In this document: piece by piece, positions 1-8,993 of the stretch
Layout: each line of letters begins with the position of its first letter
Position numbering within the stretch: the stretch's first letter is position 1
From: Actinomycetaceae bacterium
GTDB lineage: Bacteria > Actinomycetota > Actinomycetes > Actinomycetales > Actinomycetaceae
Direction of reading: 5' to 3'
DNA length: 39,013 bases
Assembly (NCBI GenBank): GCA_015062745.1
Contig: SUUB01000012.1
Location: 1-39,013, forward strand
Position numbers and translations under genes: made by a program
Notes under the pieces: model-generated
Database searches by the model: none
What the model was told of the DNA's origin: nothing
Seen by the model: only the letters and a program-made list of their open reading frames with translations

Positions 1-257
1 CGGAAAACATCACCGTGACACCAAAGCGTCCCATGACACCCGCTGCGAAATGGCATGAGACCCGCTGTCCGCCGGCATGCGTGGTGAGCGTTGCGAATTC
101 GGAGCGCGACGGTAGAGGTCGTCAATGCCCGTTCGCGCACGTCGTGAGCGTTGTGGAGCTCTACACGGGGCAAGCGGCGCTCGTGGTGGGAAATACCGCA
201 CAGTGAGCAAGGCGGGCCTCTCGCCTTTACAGGTGAAAGGCGGGCTACCATGGGCAC

Positions 258-2072
258 ATGCTGTTTGGGCCTCCCGCTCCTTTGCGGGGTCGTCACTTCC
301 GCGAGCAAGGCCTTGCGGTGTCTTCGCCTACCCGGACCGAGACCGCCAACCGGTCGCCTCAGCATAGCGCTGCTCCGCGTGCAGCTGCCTCGGAAACCGC
401 ACAGACACAGCCTCGGCGAAGCAGTGCGGCGCGGTCCTCTCTCGTCATGTTCCTCGGCACGCTGGTGTCGCGCATTCTCGGGTTGGTGCGTTCACCGCTG
501 ATGCTCGGTGCGGTCCTGACCATGACGTCCCCGGCGGCGAATGCCTTCGACGTGGCCAATAAGCTCCCCAACCTGATCTACATGGTGGTTGTGGGCGGTT
601 TGGTTAATGCGGTCTTGGTTCCGGCCATTGTTCGCGCCACGAAGGAGTCGAGCGACGGGGGAGCGGCCTTCCTCAATAAACTGTTGACAATCGCCATAGT
701 CTTCCTCGGCGGCGTCACCCTCCTTCTCACTCTCGCCGCACCGCTGGTGGTGAAGCTCTTTGCTGCGACAATGTCGCATGACTGGTATCGGCTCACGGTG
801 GCCTTCGCATACTGGTGCCTGCCCCAGATTTTCTTTTACGGCATGTACACGGTGATCGGCCAGATTCTCAACGCTCGTGAGAACTTCGGCCCCTACATGT
901 GGGCGCCGGCGCTTAACAATGTGGTGGCAATCGCGGGATTCGCGGTAATTCTGGCCGTTTTCGGAGGTGCGACACCGGCGGATGCTCAGGACGTGACCCG
1001 GTGGAGTGCCGAACGTGTCGCAATGCTGGGTGGTTTCTCGACGCTCGGTATCGCGGCCCAGGCCCTCATCCTGCTTTGGCCGATGCACCGTATCGGTATC
1101 CGTTATCGGCCCGACTTCGCCTGGCGAGGTTCCGGGCTCGGCACGGCGGGCCGTGCGTCGTGGTGGATGCTTCTCATGATGATAACCGGCATGGTTCCCA
1201 CGATTATCGTCTCCAATGTCGCCGCGGGTGCATCCGAACGGGCTGCAAGTTCCGGTATGGATCTGCTCACCGTTGCCGGAAACTACGCCTACACGACGGC
1301 GTACACAATCTATTCGATTCCCACATCCCTCATTGTGGTGTCGATTGCAACCGCCATGTTCACCCGCCTGGCACGATCGGCGGTATCTGGCGACATGGAT
1401 ACCATGCGCGCCGACACATCGAAGACGCTGCGAATGGTCGGCACGCTGACCTTCCTCTCTGCCGCGGGCATGATCGTTCTCGCGGTGCCCTTGGCCCGGC
1501 TGCTGGCGTTCACCGTAACGCCACAGGAGGCGGTGACCCTGGCCCGCGTCGTTATCGCAATGTGCTTGGGACTGGTGTCAATCGGTGCTGTAACGGTGCT
1601 CGATCGCGTCTACTACGCGTTCGAGGACACCCGCGGTGCCTTCTGGATCAACCTTCCCTTCCAAGTGCTCGGAATGATTGGTTTCGGGCTGTGCGGGCTG
1701 CTGCCGCCACAATGGACCGTTGTCGGGATCGGGCTGGTGATGGCCGCCACTAACACGATGGCCTTTGGTGCCATGATGCATGTGCTCTCAGGGCGTATGG
1801 GCGGGATGGATGATCGGCGCGTCTGGTCCAGTTACGGCAAGTTGCTCGTTATCACCGTCATCACCATGACCGCCGGATACCTTGTACTACGCGCGTTTGG
1901 GCCGGTGTTCGCTCCGCTTGGAGTACTGGGCGCCGGGGCTCGCATCGTGGTGGTCGCCCCCATCATGGTCGCAGTGTATTTCGGGCTGATGCGACTGCTG
2001 CGCATGGACGAACTTGCGTCGCTGGTGGGCCCCGCCCGCGCCCTCTTGCGGAAGATTGGAGTACGGAAGTGA
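258..2072 (+). CDS. murJ: Lipid II flippase MurJ/MviN family integral membrane protein (true start uncertain; may lie downstream of 258)
   Basis: Multi-TM ORF with MurJ-like N-terminal motif SSLVMFLGTLVSRILGLVRSP and MviN-type repeats; overlaps the next gene at GTGA. Confidence 0.9.
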   Translation: MLFGPPAPLRGRHFREQGLAVSSPTRTETANRSPQHSAAPRAAASETAQTQPRRSSAARSSLVMFLGTLVSRILGLVRSPLMLGAVLTMTSPAANAFDVANKLPNLIYMVVVGGLVNAVLVPAIVRATKESSDGGAAFLNKLLTIAIVFLGGVTLLLTLAAPLVVKLFAATMSHDWYRLTVAFAYWCLPQIFFYGMYTVIGQILNARENFGPYMWAPALNNVVAIAGFAVILAVFGGATPADAQDVTRWSAERVAMLGGFSTLGIAAQALILLWPMHRIGIRYRPDFAWRGSGLGTAGRASWWMLLMMITGMVPTIIVSNVAAGASERAASSGMDLLTVAGNYAYTTAYTIYSIPTSLIVVSIATAMFTRLARSAVSGDMDTMRADTSKTLRMVGTLTFLSAAGMIVLAVPLARLLAFTVTPQEAVTLARVVIAMCLGLVSIGAVTVLDRVYYAFEDTRGAFWINLPFQVLGMIGFGLCGLLPPQWTVVGIGLVMAATNTMAFGAMMHVLSGRMGGMDDRRVWSSYGKLLVITVITMTAGYLVLRAFGPVFAPLGVLGAGARIVVVAPIMVAVYFGLMRLLRMDELASLVGPARALLRKIGVRK

Positions 2073-3325
2073 TCGGTACGGAAGACTTTGCTTCTCAACT
2101 TCTGCCGGTAGTCATCGGCTACGACATTGCGACCTACAGTTTTGCGCGTATCTTTCACGAAGCGGCAGGTTTACGTTCGCTGGTTGTTTCCGATGCGCCG
2201 CGTGGGCCGATCAACGACTCGCGTATCCTTGATGTCCATCTGGTGCCGCACGGCACATTCGACGACGACGCACAGTTCTTGCGCGTGTTACATGAGGTAG
2301 CCGCCGATCATCCCGCACAACAGTTGATCCTGCTCGTGAACGCCGATGAGCATGTCGAGTTCGTAGCCAATCATCGTGATGAGTTGAAGGAACGCTATTT
2401 TCTGCCCTATGCCCCCGCTGCCGCCGTGCGTACGGCGAATTCGAAGCAGGCCATGGCGGACCTGCTTGGCGGATTGGGGCTCTCCGTGCCCATGCGCACT
2501 GCGGTGGACCTCAGCGATCCGGAAGGGTGGTCCGAGCGACTGACAGAGGTGACCTTCCCCGTCGTCGTCAAACCCGAAAATGGAAGCGAGCTTGCCGAGA
2601 ACTGGAATCAGGGGTTACGGAAGGTCAGCGTGGCGCGTACTCGTGACGATGCGATGGCGCTGTTCATGCGGTGGCATGACAACAATATACGTACGCGCCT
2701 GATCGTCCAGGAACTCATCCCCGGGGATGACACCACGCAGTGGGTTGTCAACGGCTACGTGGATCGAGCAGGGCGGATAACGGCGTGTGGTTCGGGACGG
2801 GTTCTTCTCGGCCTCCATCAACCGGAATACCTCGGAAACGCCGGAATCATACTGTTGGAGCGGCGCGATGACCTCATTGCCGACGCGAAGCGTATTGTGC
2901 AGGCGGTGGGCCTGCGCGGTTTCTTTTCACTCGATGTCAAAATCGACCCCCGCGACGGCTCCGCGCGCTGGCTTGACCTCAACCCGCGTATCGGACGAGG
3001 CCACTACTACCTGAAAGTCGGAGGGGTCGACTTGGCATCTGCGATGTTGGCCGACTTACGGGGGCTTGAGTCCACGTATCAAACGAACACACGCGAAGGA
3101 ATCTTCTGCATCATCCCGGCCTTTCTTGCCAATAGACGCTATGTTCGTGACGCGGAGCTGCTCAGGAGGGCGCGGCGAACACGTCTGCGGCGTCGTCCCA
3201 TCAATCCGCTCGCGTACAGTGCCGACCGCTCGGTGCGCCGTACCATCTACCGTCTAGGGAACGGATTCAATCAGTGGCGGCGTATGCGCCGATGGTACCC
3301 ACGCCCCACAGACTCCGGCTTCTAG
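2069..3325 (+). CDS. ATP-grasp carboxylate-amine ligase, D-aspartate-ligase (Asl)-like
   Basis: ATP-grasp features (FPVVVKPENGSE, IVQELIPGDD, FFSLDVKIDPRDGSARWLDLNPRIGRGHYY); N-terminal pattern VVIGYDIATYSFARIFHEAAGLRSLVVSDAPRGPI; translationally coupled to murJ. Confidence 0.75.
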   Translation: MIGTEDFASQLLPVVIGYDIATYSFARIFHEAAGLRSLVVSDAPRGPINDSRILDVHLVPHGTFDDDAQFLRVLHEVAADHPAQQLILLVNADEHVEFVANHRDELKERYFLPYAPAAAVRTANSKQAMADLLGGLGLSVPMRTAVDLSDPEGWSERLTEVTFPVVVKPENGSELAENWNQGLRKVSVARTRDDAMALFMRWHDNNIRTRLIVQELIPGDDTTQWVVNGYVDRAGRITACGSGRVLLGLHQPEYLGNAGIILLERRDDLIADAKRIVQAVGLRGFFSLDVKIDPRDGSARWLDLNPRIGRGHYYLKVGGVDLASAMLADLRGLESTYQTNTREGIFCIIPAFLANRRYVRDAELLRRARRTRLRRRPINPLAYSADRSVRRTIYRLGNGFNQWRRMRRWYPRPTDSGF

Positions 3326-3398
3326 GTTGTGCCCCGGTGGATGCGGCACCTCGAGTAGGTTGCGCCGCGGTGGACAAGCGACTTGAGCCAACGCCGAT

Positions 3399-4694
3399 CT
3401 AGGACAGCGCTCCCAATCGCTTGGCAAGCTGCGGACGGATCGGCAAGACGAATGTGCCGATGAACTCCTCCACATTACCGTTCAGCCACCGCTTGAACGT
3501 CAGCACCGTCGCATCCGGTGCCGTCTCGTCGAAAATGCCGGAGATACCAAAAGTGTTGTAGATGGAGACGCCATGATCGCAAGCCCATTTGAACAGGGCG
3601 CGCTCCACCGGGTAGTCGCGTGCGTAGGCAGAGAAGCGTTTGTCCATCCCGCCCAGCAGCAGGAGCAGCTCGTTGCCGCTGTGGAATCCGAGTGCGGCGT
3701 TAAAAGGAATCTCGTCACCGTAGGTTGAGAGTGCTTCCCGCGCATTCTCCTCGCGCCAATTCAGGGCTTCCAGGCGTTCGGTGAGTTCCGCTGTTTCCCG
3801 CTCGCACGCCTTGGTCCGGCGCCTCTGGGACAGTACCTCCAAACGCGCCTTCGCTTGCTCGCGTTCGGCAGCGATCTGCTGGAGGTAACGAGTGGGGGAG
3901 AAATAGGCGACCGCCAGTAGGGCGCGTTCCGGCCCGAGTTCGCGCATGAGTGCGCGGTAGAACTCTTGCGATGCGCTGGACAGGCTCGCCATTGAGGTGC
4001 GTTCCACGGTTGCGTCATGCAGCGTGTCAAATACGGCGAAGTCGTCCGGGCCGAGAAAGCGTACCTCGACGCCATAGCGCCCCTCATTGTGAAAACGACG
4101 CCGGAGACCCTTCGCGAGCGTCGCGGTTGCCTCTTCGAAACTCATGCCGGAGATGTCCTTGGTATAGATGTACCGAATCTGAACATCCGACTGCTGGTAG
4201 AACTCCTTCTCGATTCTGCGAGCTCCCAGTGCGCGCAGTTGGCGCTCGGCGCGAGCGGCGGTGGGATTGCCGGCCACGATCTCAATGTCGTGGTAGAAGA
4301 CGCGGGGAAGCAGCGGATTGAATCGCACGGCGAGTATACGACGGTCGCGGCGTAGATGCGCTCGTAAGCCGGCGAAGAAGCAATCAACCATGGCGCTGTC
4401 TGACCAGTCGAGAGTGGGCCCGTAGGAGAGCAATGCGCGCCGGTAGATCTTCTTCCATGGTTGGAGCACGACGAGTCCGGCTGCGAGGATCGCAGCATCC
4501 GGGCGGGCTCTCGGCGTCTGTCCGCGTCGCGCGGGTGTCTGGACATCGGCGTGCGACACCACGCCGACGTAGTCAACCGCCATGCCGAGCCTAGTGCGCA
4601 CGGCACCGTACTCGGGAAGCTGAGGAAGGAAAACACGGTCTACTTGCCGTACGAATCTCTGATATTGCGACGACGTCAGCTGGACGAATTCCAT
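3399..4694 (-). CDS. FemABX-family peptidoglycan bridge aminoacyltransferase (lipid II:aminoacyl transferase)
   Basis: FemAB-like fold motifs (LDWSDSAMVDCFFAGLRAHL, central charged coiled-coil insert, C-terminal YNTFGISGIFDE..FKRWLNGNVEEFIGTFVLP). Confidence 0.8.
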   Translation of the reverse strand: MEFVQLTSSQYQRFVRQVDRVFLPQLPEYGAVRTRLGMAVDYVGVVSHADVQTPARRGQTPRARPDAAILAAGLVVLQPWKKIYRRALLSYGPTLDWSDSAMVDCFFAGLRAHLRRDRRILAVRFNPLLPRVFYHDIEIVAGNPTAARAERQLRALGARRIEKEFYQQSDVQIRYIYTKDISGMSFEEATATLAKGLRRRFHNEGRYGVEVRFLGPDDFAVFDTLHDATVERTSMASLSSASQEFYRALMRELGPERALLAVAYFSPTRYLQQIAAEREQAKARLEVLSQRRRTKACERETAELTERLEALNWREENAREALSTYGDEIPFNAALGFHSGNELLLLLGGMDKRFSAYARDYPVERALFKWACDHGVSIYNTFGISGIFDETAPDATVLTFKRWLNGNVEEFIGTFVLPIRPQLAKRLGALS

Positions 4695-4898
4695 GGGACG
4701 ATATTACCAGGTAATTATTGGAGGGGGAAAGGGGAGCAGCGAGATCTACGCCATTGACCCGAGGTGTAGGCAGTGAGCCGGAACCAAGCAGACCGAAGCA
4801 TGAGCTTGTAGCGGAAGGCGCAGCGTGAACAGAAAGTAACCTGGCGAGAGCGTGCCGCGGGCCGCTAGGCTGATCGCAGGACAGAAGGAGGCTATGCG

Positions 4899-5270
4899 AT
4901 GGAAAACTCGGAACGCGACGAGGTGCCGAAGGCGGACTCGGCCTTGGACGTGGAGGCAGAAGCGAGTTCAGACCATGAGCCACCGGAGGCGGCAGTCACG
5001 GCGGCTGCCCTCGATGCCGCCGAGTTGGAGCAGTTACACGCGATTCAACGACGTCGCATGATTATCGCTCTGGTATGCGGACTTGTACTTCTTGTGCTCG
5101 GGTTCCTTGCCGGGCGGCACGCCCGCGAGTCGAGAGCAATGGAGGACAACCCAACGGTCTATGTCGGCACAGTCGTGCTGACCGATTCAAGCGAGTCACC
5201 CACAATGGGTGAATTCGATACTGGCACGAAGCCAGTTCGGGAGGGGCATATGGATGTTTGGGCGGCGTAA
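4899..5270 (+). CDS. Hypothetical protein with acidic N-terminus and one TM helix
   Basis: ORF with TM segment MIIALVCGLVLLVLGFLAGRHA; upstream AGAAGGAGG RBS-like sequence. Confidence 0.55.
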   Translation: MENSERDEVPKADSALDVEAEASSDHEPPEAAVTAAALDAAELEQLHAIQRRRMIIALVCGLVLLVLGFLAGRHARESRAMEDNPTVYVGTVVLTDSSESPTMGEFDTGTKPVREGHMDVWAA

Positions 5271-5754
5271 ACAACCCGATGCCTTGGCCGGTGTACGGGG
5301 ACGACCTCTAGCCGTGGCCGAGCTGGAGGGAGACCCTCCGCGCTGGCTGGCAGTGTACGAGGACAAGCTTGCCACCGGTGACGGGCAAGCAGTCTTCGAG
5401 TATGCGTGGCACGAATTTGAAGGAGCGGCCTGGGACGGTGCTACGCGGACTTTGCGGCTCTCTTTCGTCGATTCGTCGCGCACACCTCTGGTGCTGGTGT
5501 GGTCGGAGGAGGCGCGCGATGCGATTGCGCTGATTGTACGGGAGCGCCTTGAGGGGTCAATCGTGTATCAGGAGCATGTGATTCTTCCATCGGGAACCCG
5601 CGCTCGCGGTCTGGTACGCCGTGATGGTGACAGTCTGTTCACACAGGTCATCATCGCCGGTCAGAGCCTTGAATCGGATCGCCCGGAGATAGCGCACCTC
5701 GAAGCGTCCCTGCGCGACGTGACGGGCATAGATCTCGACGATGCGCTGGGGTGA
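5254..5754 (+). CDS. Hypothetical protein
   Basis: ATG at 5254 (MFGRRKQPDALAG) preceded by GGGAGGGG; overlaps the previous ORF by 17 nt in a different frame. Confidence 0.6.
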   Translation: MFGRRKQPDALAGVRGRPLAVAELEGDPPRWLAVYEDKLATGDGQAVFEYAWHEFEGAAWDGATRTLRLSFVDSSRTPLVLVWSEEARDAIALIVRERLEGSIVYQEHVILPSGTRARGLVRRDGDSLFTQVIIAGQSLESDRPEIAHLEASLRDVTGIDLDDALG

Positions 5755-5808
5755 TCCCCCGGATTCGAGGGAACCGCCGGTGAGGTCCGGGTTGTCAACC
5801 GTGGTGAT

Positions 5809-5897
5809 GTGATGCCCTGGACGTGACGGGAGCCGCGGTATCTCGCAGATACACGAGACGACCAGGCCGGTGATGCCCTGGACGTGACGGGAACCGC
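5809..5897. repeat. Direct repeat pair, 28 bp, spacing 61 bp
   Basis: gtgatgccctggacgtgacggg[a]gccgc at 5809-5836 and gtgatgccctggacgtgacggg[a]accgc at 5870-5897 (one mismatch). Confidence 0.9.
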
Positions 5898-5950
5898 ACT
5901 CCACGTGTTCGCCATACCGCGCGCATCTGGTATAGTTTTTCTGGTCGCGA

Positions 5951-6025
5951 TCCCGCGTAGCTCAATGGCAGAGCACTCGACTGTTAATCGAACGGTTGCT
6001 GGTTCGAGTCCAGCCGCGGGAGCCA
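5951..6025 (+). tRNA. tRNA-Asn (GUU)
   Basis: Acceptor arms tcccgcg/cgcggga, anticodon loop ctGTTaa, TPsiC ggttcgagtcc, encoded CCA at 6023-6025. Confidence 0.95.
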
Positions 6026-6030
6026 CGGCA

Positions 6031-6063
6031 GGCCCGGTTCCTCGGAACCGGGCCTCGTTTTTT
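6031..6063 (+). terminator. Rho-independent terminator after tRNA-Asn
   Basis: ggcccggttcc/ggaaccgggcc hairpin followed by tcgtttttt. Confidence 0.85.
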
Positions 6064-6123
6064 GCCGTCGCACCGCATGGGTCCGAGTACGGGCTCCGGT
6101 GCATGATGTGAGAGGATCAGGCC

Positions 6124-6609
6124 ATGACCTACCGTGAGATCCGAATCGTCGGCGATCCCGTCCTTCGTACCCCTTGCGCTCCAATTCATGAGATCACGCC
6201 CGGAGTGCGGGCATTGGTCGAGGATTTGCTGGAGAATGTGGACGACGACGGCCGCGCCGGGCTCGCCGCAAACCAGATCGGTGTTTCGATGCGGGCCTTC
6301 TCTTGGCACATTGACGGCGAGATCGATTACATTCTGAACCCGGTGATTGTGGAGCTCTCCGAGGATCGTTTCCAAGAAGGCGATGAGGGGTGCTTGTCAG
6401 TGCCCGACTTATGGTTCCCAACCAAGCGTCACTACTATGCGCGGGCGGAGGGGATCGACCTGGATGGTAAGAAGAAGATTGTCGAAGGCGAGGGGCTGAT
6501 GGGTAGGTGCATTCAGCATGAATGCGACCACTTGGACGGGCATCTGTACATTGACCGTCTGGAGCGCTCGGTTCGTAAGAAGGCGATGCGCGCCATTCGC
6601 GATCTGTAG
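6124..6609 (+). CDS. def: Peptide deformylase
   Basis: Motifs [25 protein letters not shown]. Confidence 0.95.
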   Translation: MTYREIRIVGDPVLRTPCAPIHEITPGVRALVEDLLENVDDDGRAGLAANQIGVSMRAFSWHIDGEIDYILNPVIVELSEDRFQEGDEGCLSVPDLWFPTKRHYYARAEGIDLDGKKKIVEGEGLMGRCIQHECDHLDGHLYIDRLERSVRKKAMRAIRDL

Positions 6610-6838
6610 GTGCCGGCTCCGGCGCTCCGCTCACGCCCTGTTCTCACAGAGTGAATCGCGGCAAACCCGGTGGCAGTCGGATACACCGCTTCGCTCACGT
6701 CCGGTTTCCACCGCAGGCGGCGCCTTGTCGGGGAGACTGGCGCAAACGCTGGAGTTTGGAGCAGGGATGTGGCAAACTTAAGGCGCGTCCTGATGCGCGG
6801 GTGACAAGGGGAAAGCCACCGATGCGCAGGAGGATGCT

Positions 6839-7345
6839 ATGAATACAAAACACGCCACCCGAGGCGTCATATTCATCCACTCGGTTACACCGGCCGTTCA
6901 ACCTCATGTTGAGTGGGCGGTGGCAAGTGTACTCGGTTATGAACCGTACTTCGAGTGGACTCGGCAGCCTGCCTTACCGTCGATGAACCGCGCTGAAACG
7001 TCGTGGACCGGTGAGGTGGGCACTGGTGCTATGCTCGCTTCCGCGCTTGGTGGGTGGGAGCATCTGCGCTTCGAGATCACTGAGGACCCTACCGCGGTCT
7101 CCGAGGGGGGCCGGTGGTCCTGCACGCCCGGTTTGGGCATCTTTTACGCGCAGACCGACATGACGGGGAACGTCGTCGTCCCAGAGAATCGGATTCGTGC
7201 CGCACTCGACCAAGCAGGGGATGACTCCGCCGAACTTCGTCGGCTGCTGGACGTGGCACTGGGTCAGGCGTGGGACGACGAGTTGGAGCCGTTCCGTTAT
7301 GCCGGTGCAGGTGCGCCGGTCCGCTGGTTGCATCGAGTCGGATAG
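6839..7345 (+). CDS. DUF3145 family protein
   Basis: RGVIFIHSVTPAVQPHVEWAVASVLG N-terminus and RWLHRVG C-terminus typical of actinobacterial DUF3145; strong AGGAGG RBS. Confidence 0.85.
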   Translation: MNTKHATRGVIFIHSVTPAVQPHVEWAVASVLGYEPYFEWTRQPALPSMNRAETSWTGEVGTGAMLASALGGWEHLRFEITEDPTAVSEGGRWSCTPGLGIFYAQTDMTGNVVVPENRIRAALDQAGDDSAELRRLLDVALGQAWDDELEPFRYAGAGAPVRWLHRVG

Positions 7346-7355
7346 CTGATCCGTG

Positions 7356-7382
7356 CCCCGGATACCCGGTGAACATCCGGGG
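7356..7382. terminator. Hairpin downstream of DUF3145 gene
   Basis: 8-bp stem ccccggat/atccgggg; no clear U tract. Confidence 0.4.
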
Positions 7383-7445
7383 CCGTCACACAACCGTTAC
7401 ATCGCACCCGCGGCGAAGCCGGCCACTAAACCGCCCGTTGGTGCA

Positions 7446-7655
7446 CTAGGGAAGAAGGTCGCGGAGCGTCTGAGCGTCGCAGATCTGTTCATCGGTCAGC
7501 TGCGCCCCTCCGGCAGACTCGATAGCCACCGCTACCGCCCACCGCGTGACACGATCCACGGTCCGCAGAGAAAAGTCGATATCGATCTGCTCTGCCTCCG
7601 GCACGCCTTCGCGCGTGAGCACATCGCGTGCCACGGCGAGTAGCTGGTCGTTCAT
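7446..7655 (-). CDS. Small (69 aa) acyl-carrier-protein-like protein, apparently lacking the DSL phosphopantetheine site
   Basis: ACP-like pattern (AVAVAIESAGGAQLTDEQICDAQTLRDLLP); RBS gaggag upstream of ATG. Confidence 0.55.
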   Translation of the reverse strand: MNDQLLAVARDVLTREGVPEAEQIDIDFSLRTVDRVTRWAVAVAIESAGGAQLTDEQICDAQTLRDLLP

Positions 7656-7689
7656 CACATCTCCTCACATAATTCGCTAGGCTCAGGAT

Positions 7690-8307
7690 ATGGCACGTCT
7701 TGTTGAGATACATCCGATTGATCCGCAGCCACGGCTGATTGACCGCGTGGTAGAACGTCTACGTCGAGGCGAAGTCGCCGCATTGCCAACGGATTCCGGC
7801 TACGCAATTGTCTGCGCCCTCGGTAACAAGGAGGGGCTGGACCGCATTCGCGATATCCGCCAGGTGGGAGAAAAGCATCACTTCACGCTGCTCTGCCATG
7901 ATTTCGCGCAACTCGGCCAACTCGTCATCGTCGACAATCCCTACTTCCGGCTCATCAAATCGCTGACCCCCGGCCCCTACACCTTCATTCTCAAGGGCAC
8001 AAAAGAGGTGCCCCGCATGACGTTGAACCCGAAGAAACGGACTGTCGGTGTGCGAATCCCTGATCATAAGATCACGCAGGCGCTGGTCGGCGCGATGGGT
8101 GAGCCGCTGCTGTCTTCCTCCCTTATTCTTCCCGGTGAAGAGGAGCCACTGAGCGAGGGATGGCAAGTCAACGAGTCCATCGGCCATGCCCTTGACATCG
8201 TCGTTGATGGCCCCTGCGGTGAGGGCGGTGCGACAACCGTGCTCGATCTTGTTGCCGGCGAGATCGCACGGGAGGGTGCTGGCGATGTGACGGGTATATC
8301 GCTATGA
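7690..8307 (+). CDS. Sua5/YciO/YrdC family protein, YciO-type
   Basis: VAALPTDSGYAIVC, KEVPRMTLNPKKRTVGVRIPDH, GEPLLSSSLILPG. Confidence 0.85.
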   Translation: MARLVEIHPIDPQPRLIDRVVERLRRGEVAALPTDSGYAIVCALGNKEGLDRIRDIRQVGEKHHFTLLCHDFAQLGQLVIVDNPYFRLIKSLTPGPYTFILKGTKEVPRMTLNPKKRTVGVRIPDHKITQALVGAMGEPLLSSSLILPGEEEPLSEGWQVNESIGHALDIVVDGPCGEGGATTVLDLVAGEIAREGAGDVTGISL

Positions 8308-8993
8308 GGCCGGTACTTTTTGACCTTGACGGAACGCTGACCGACTCAGAGCCGGTTGTTACTCGGTGCTTCGCGGAAACGATGCGCGAAGAGGCCGGTG
8401 TCGATCGCGATCCGTCTTTCTACCGCCACTACATTGGACCGCCTCTGCGAAGCTCCTTTCAGGATCTTGGTGTAGACGACATTGCCTACTACGTGCGCGC
8501 ATATCGTGCCCGGTATGCGCAGCACATGTACGAGACGCTGCTGTTTCCCGGTATCAGCGGCCTCCTGCGGAATCTCGCTTCCGCAGGTATCCCACTGGCC
8601 GTGGCCACCTCCAAACGCGAAGAGTCTGCACGCGACCTTTTGGAGTACCTCGGTATCGCGAGCGATTTCACGGTGATCTGCGGTTCCGATGCGCTGGAGG
8701 GTAGGGCGGGAAAGGCCGAAATTATCGCGGATGCTCTCGCGGCTCTGCGCGCCGCGGGGATCACAACAGACGACGCACTGATGGTCGGAGACCGGTGCTA
8801 CGACACTGACGGCGCGGCGGCCAACGGTATGCGGACAATTCTGGTCCGCTGGGGTGCGGCACGCGAGGAGGAATATGCGCAGGCATGGAGAACAGCGGGC
8901 ACGGTAGAGGAACTGGAAGCCATTATTCGTGACGCTGTGCTCCCAGGAACTGCGCCTGATACAGCCGCGCGTATGCTCCACCCCGAGCAATGA
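8304..8993 (+). CDS. HAD-superfamily hydrolase, phosphoglycolate phosphatase-like
   Basis: FDLDGTLTDSEP, VATSKREESARDLLEYLGI, DALMVGDRCYDTDGAAANG; ATGA coupling with upstream gene. Confidence 0.9.
   Translation: MRPVLFDLDGTLTDSEPVVTRCFAETMREEAGVDRDPSFYRHYIGPPLRSSFQDLGVDDIAYYVRAYRARYAQHMYETLLFPGISGLLRNLASAGIPLAVATSKREESARDLLEYLGIASDFTVICGSDALEGRAGKAEIIADALAALRAAGITTDDALMVGDRCYDTDGAAANGMRTILVRWGAAREEEYAQAWRTAGTVEELEAIIRDAVLPGTAPDTAARMLHPEQ

Noticed and set aside
222-242. Hairpin cgccttt/aaaggcg upstream of murJ
   Set aside because: Short stem without U tract; could be a terminator of an unseen upstream gene or a leader structure, but evidence is too weak.
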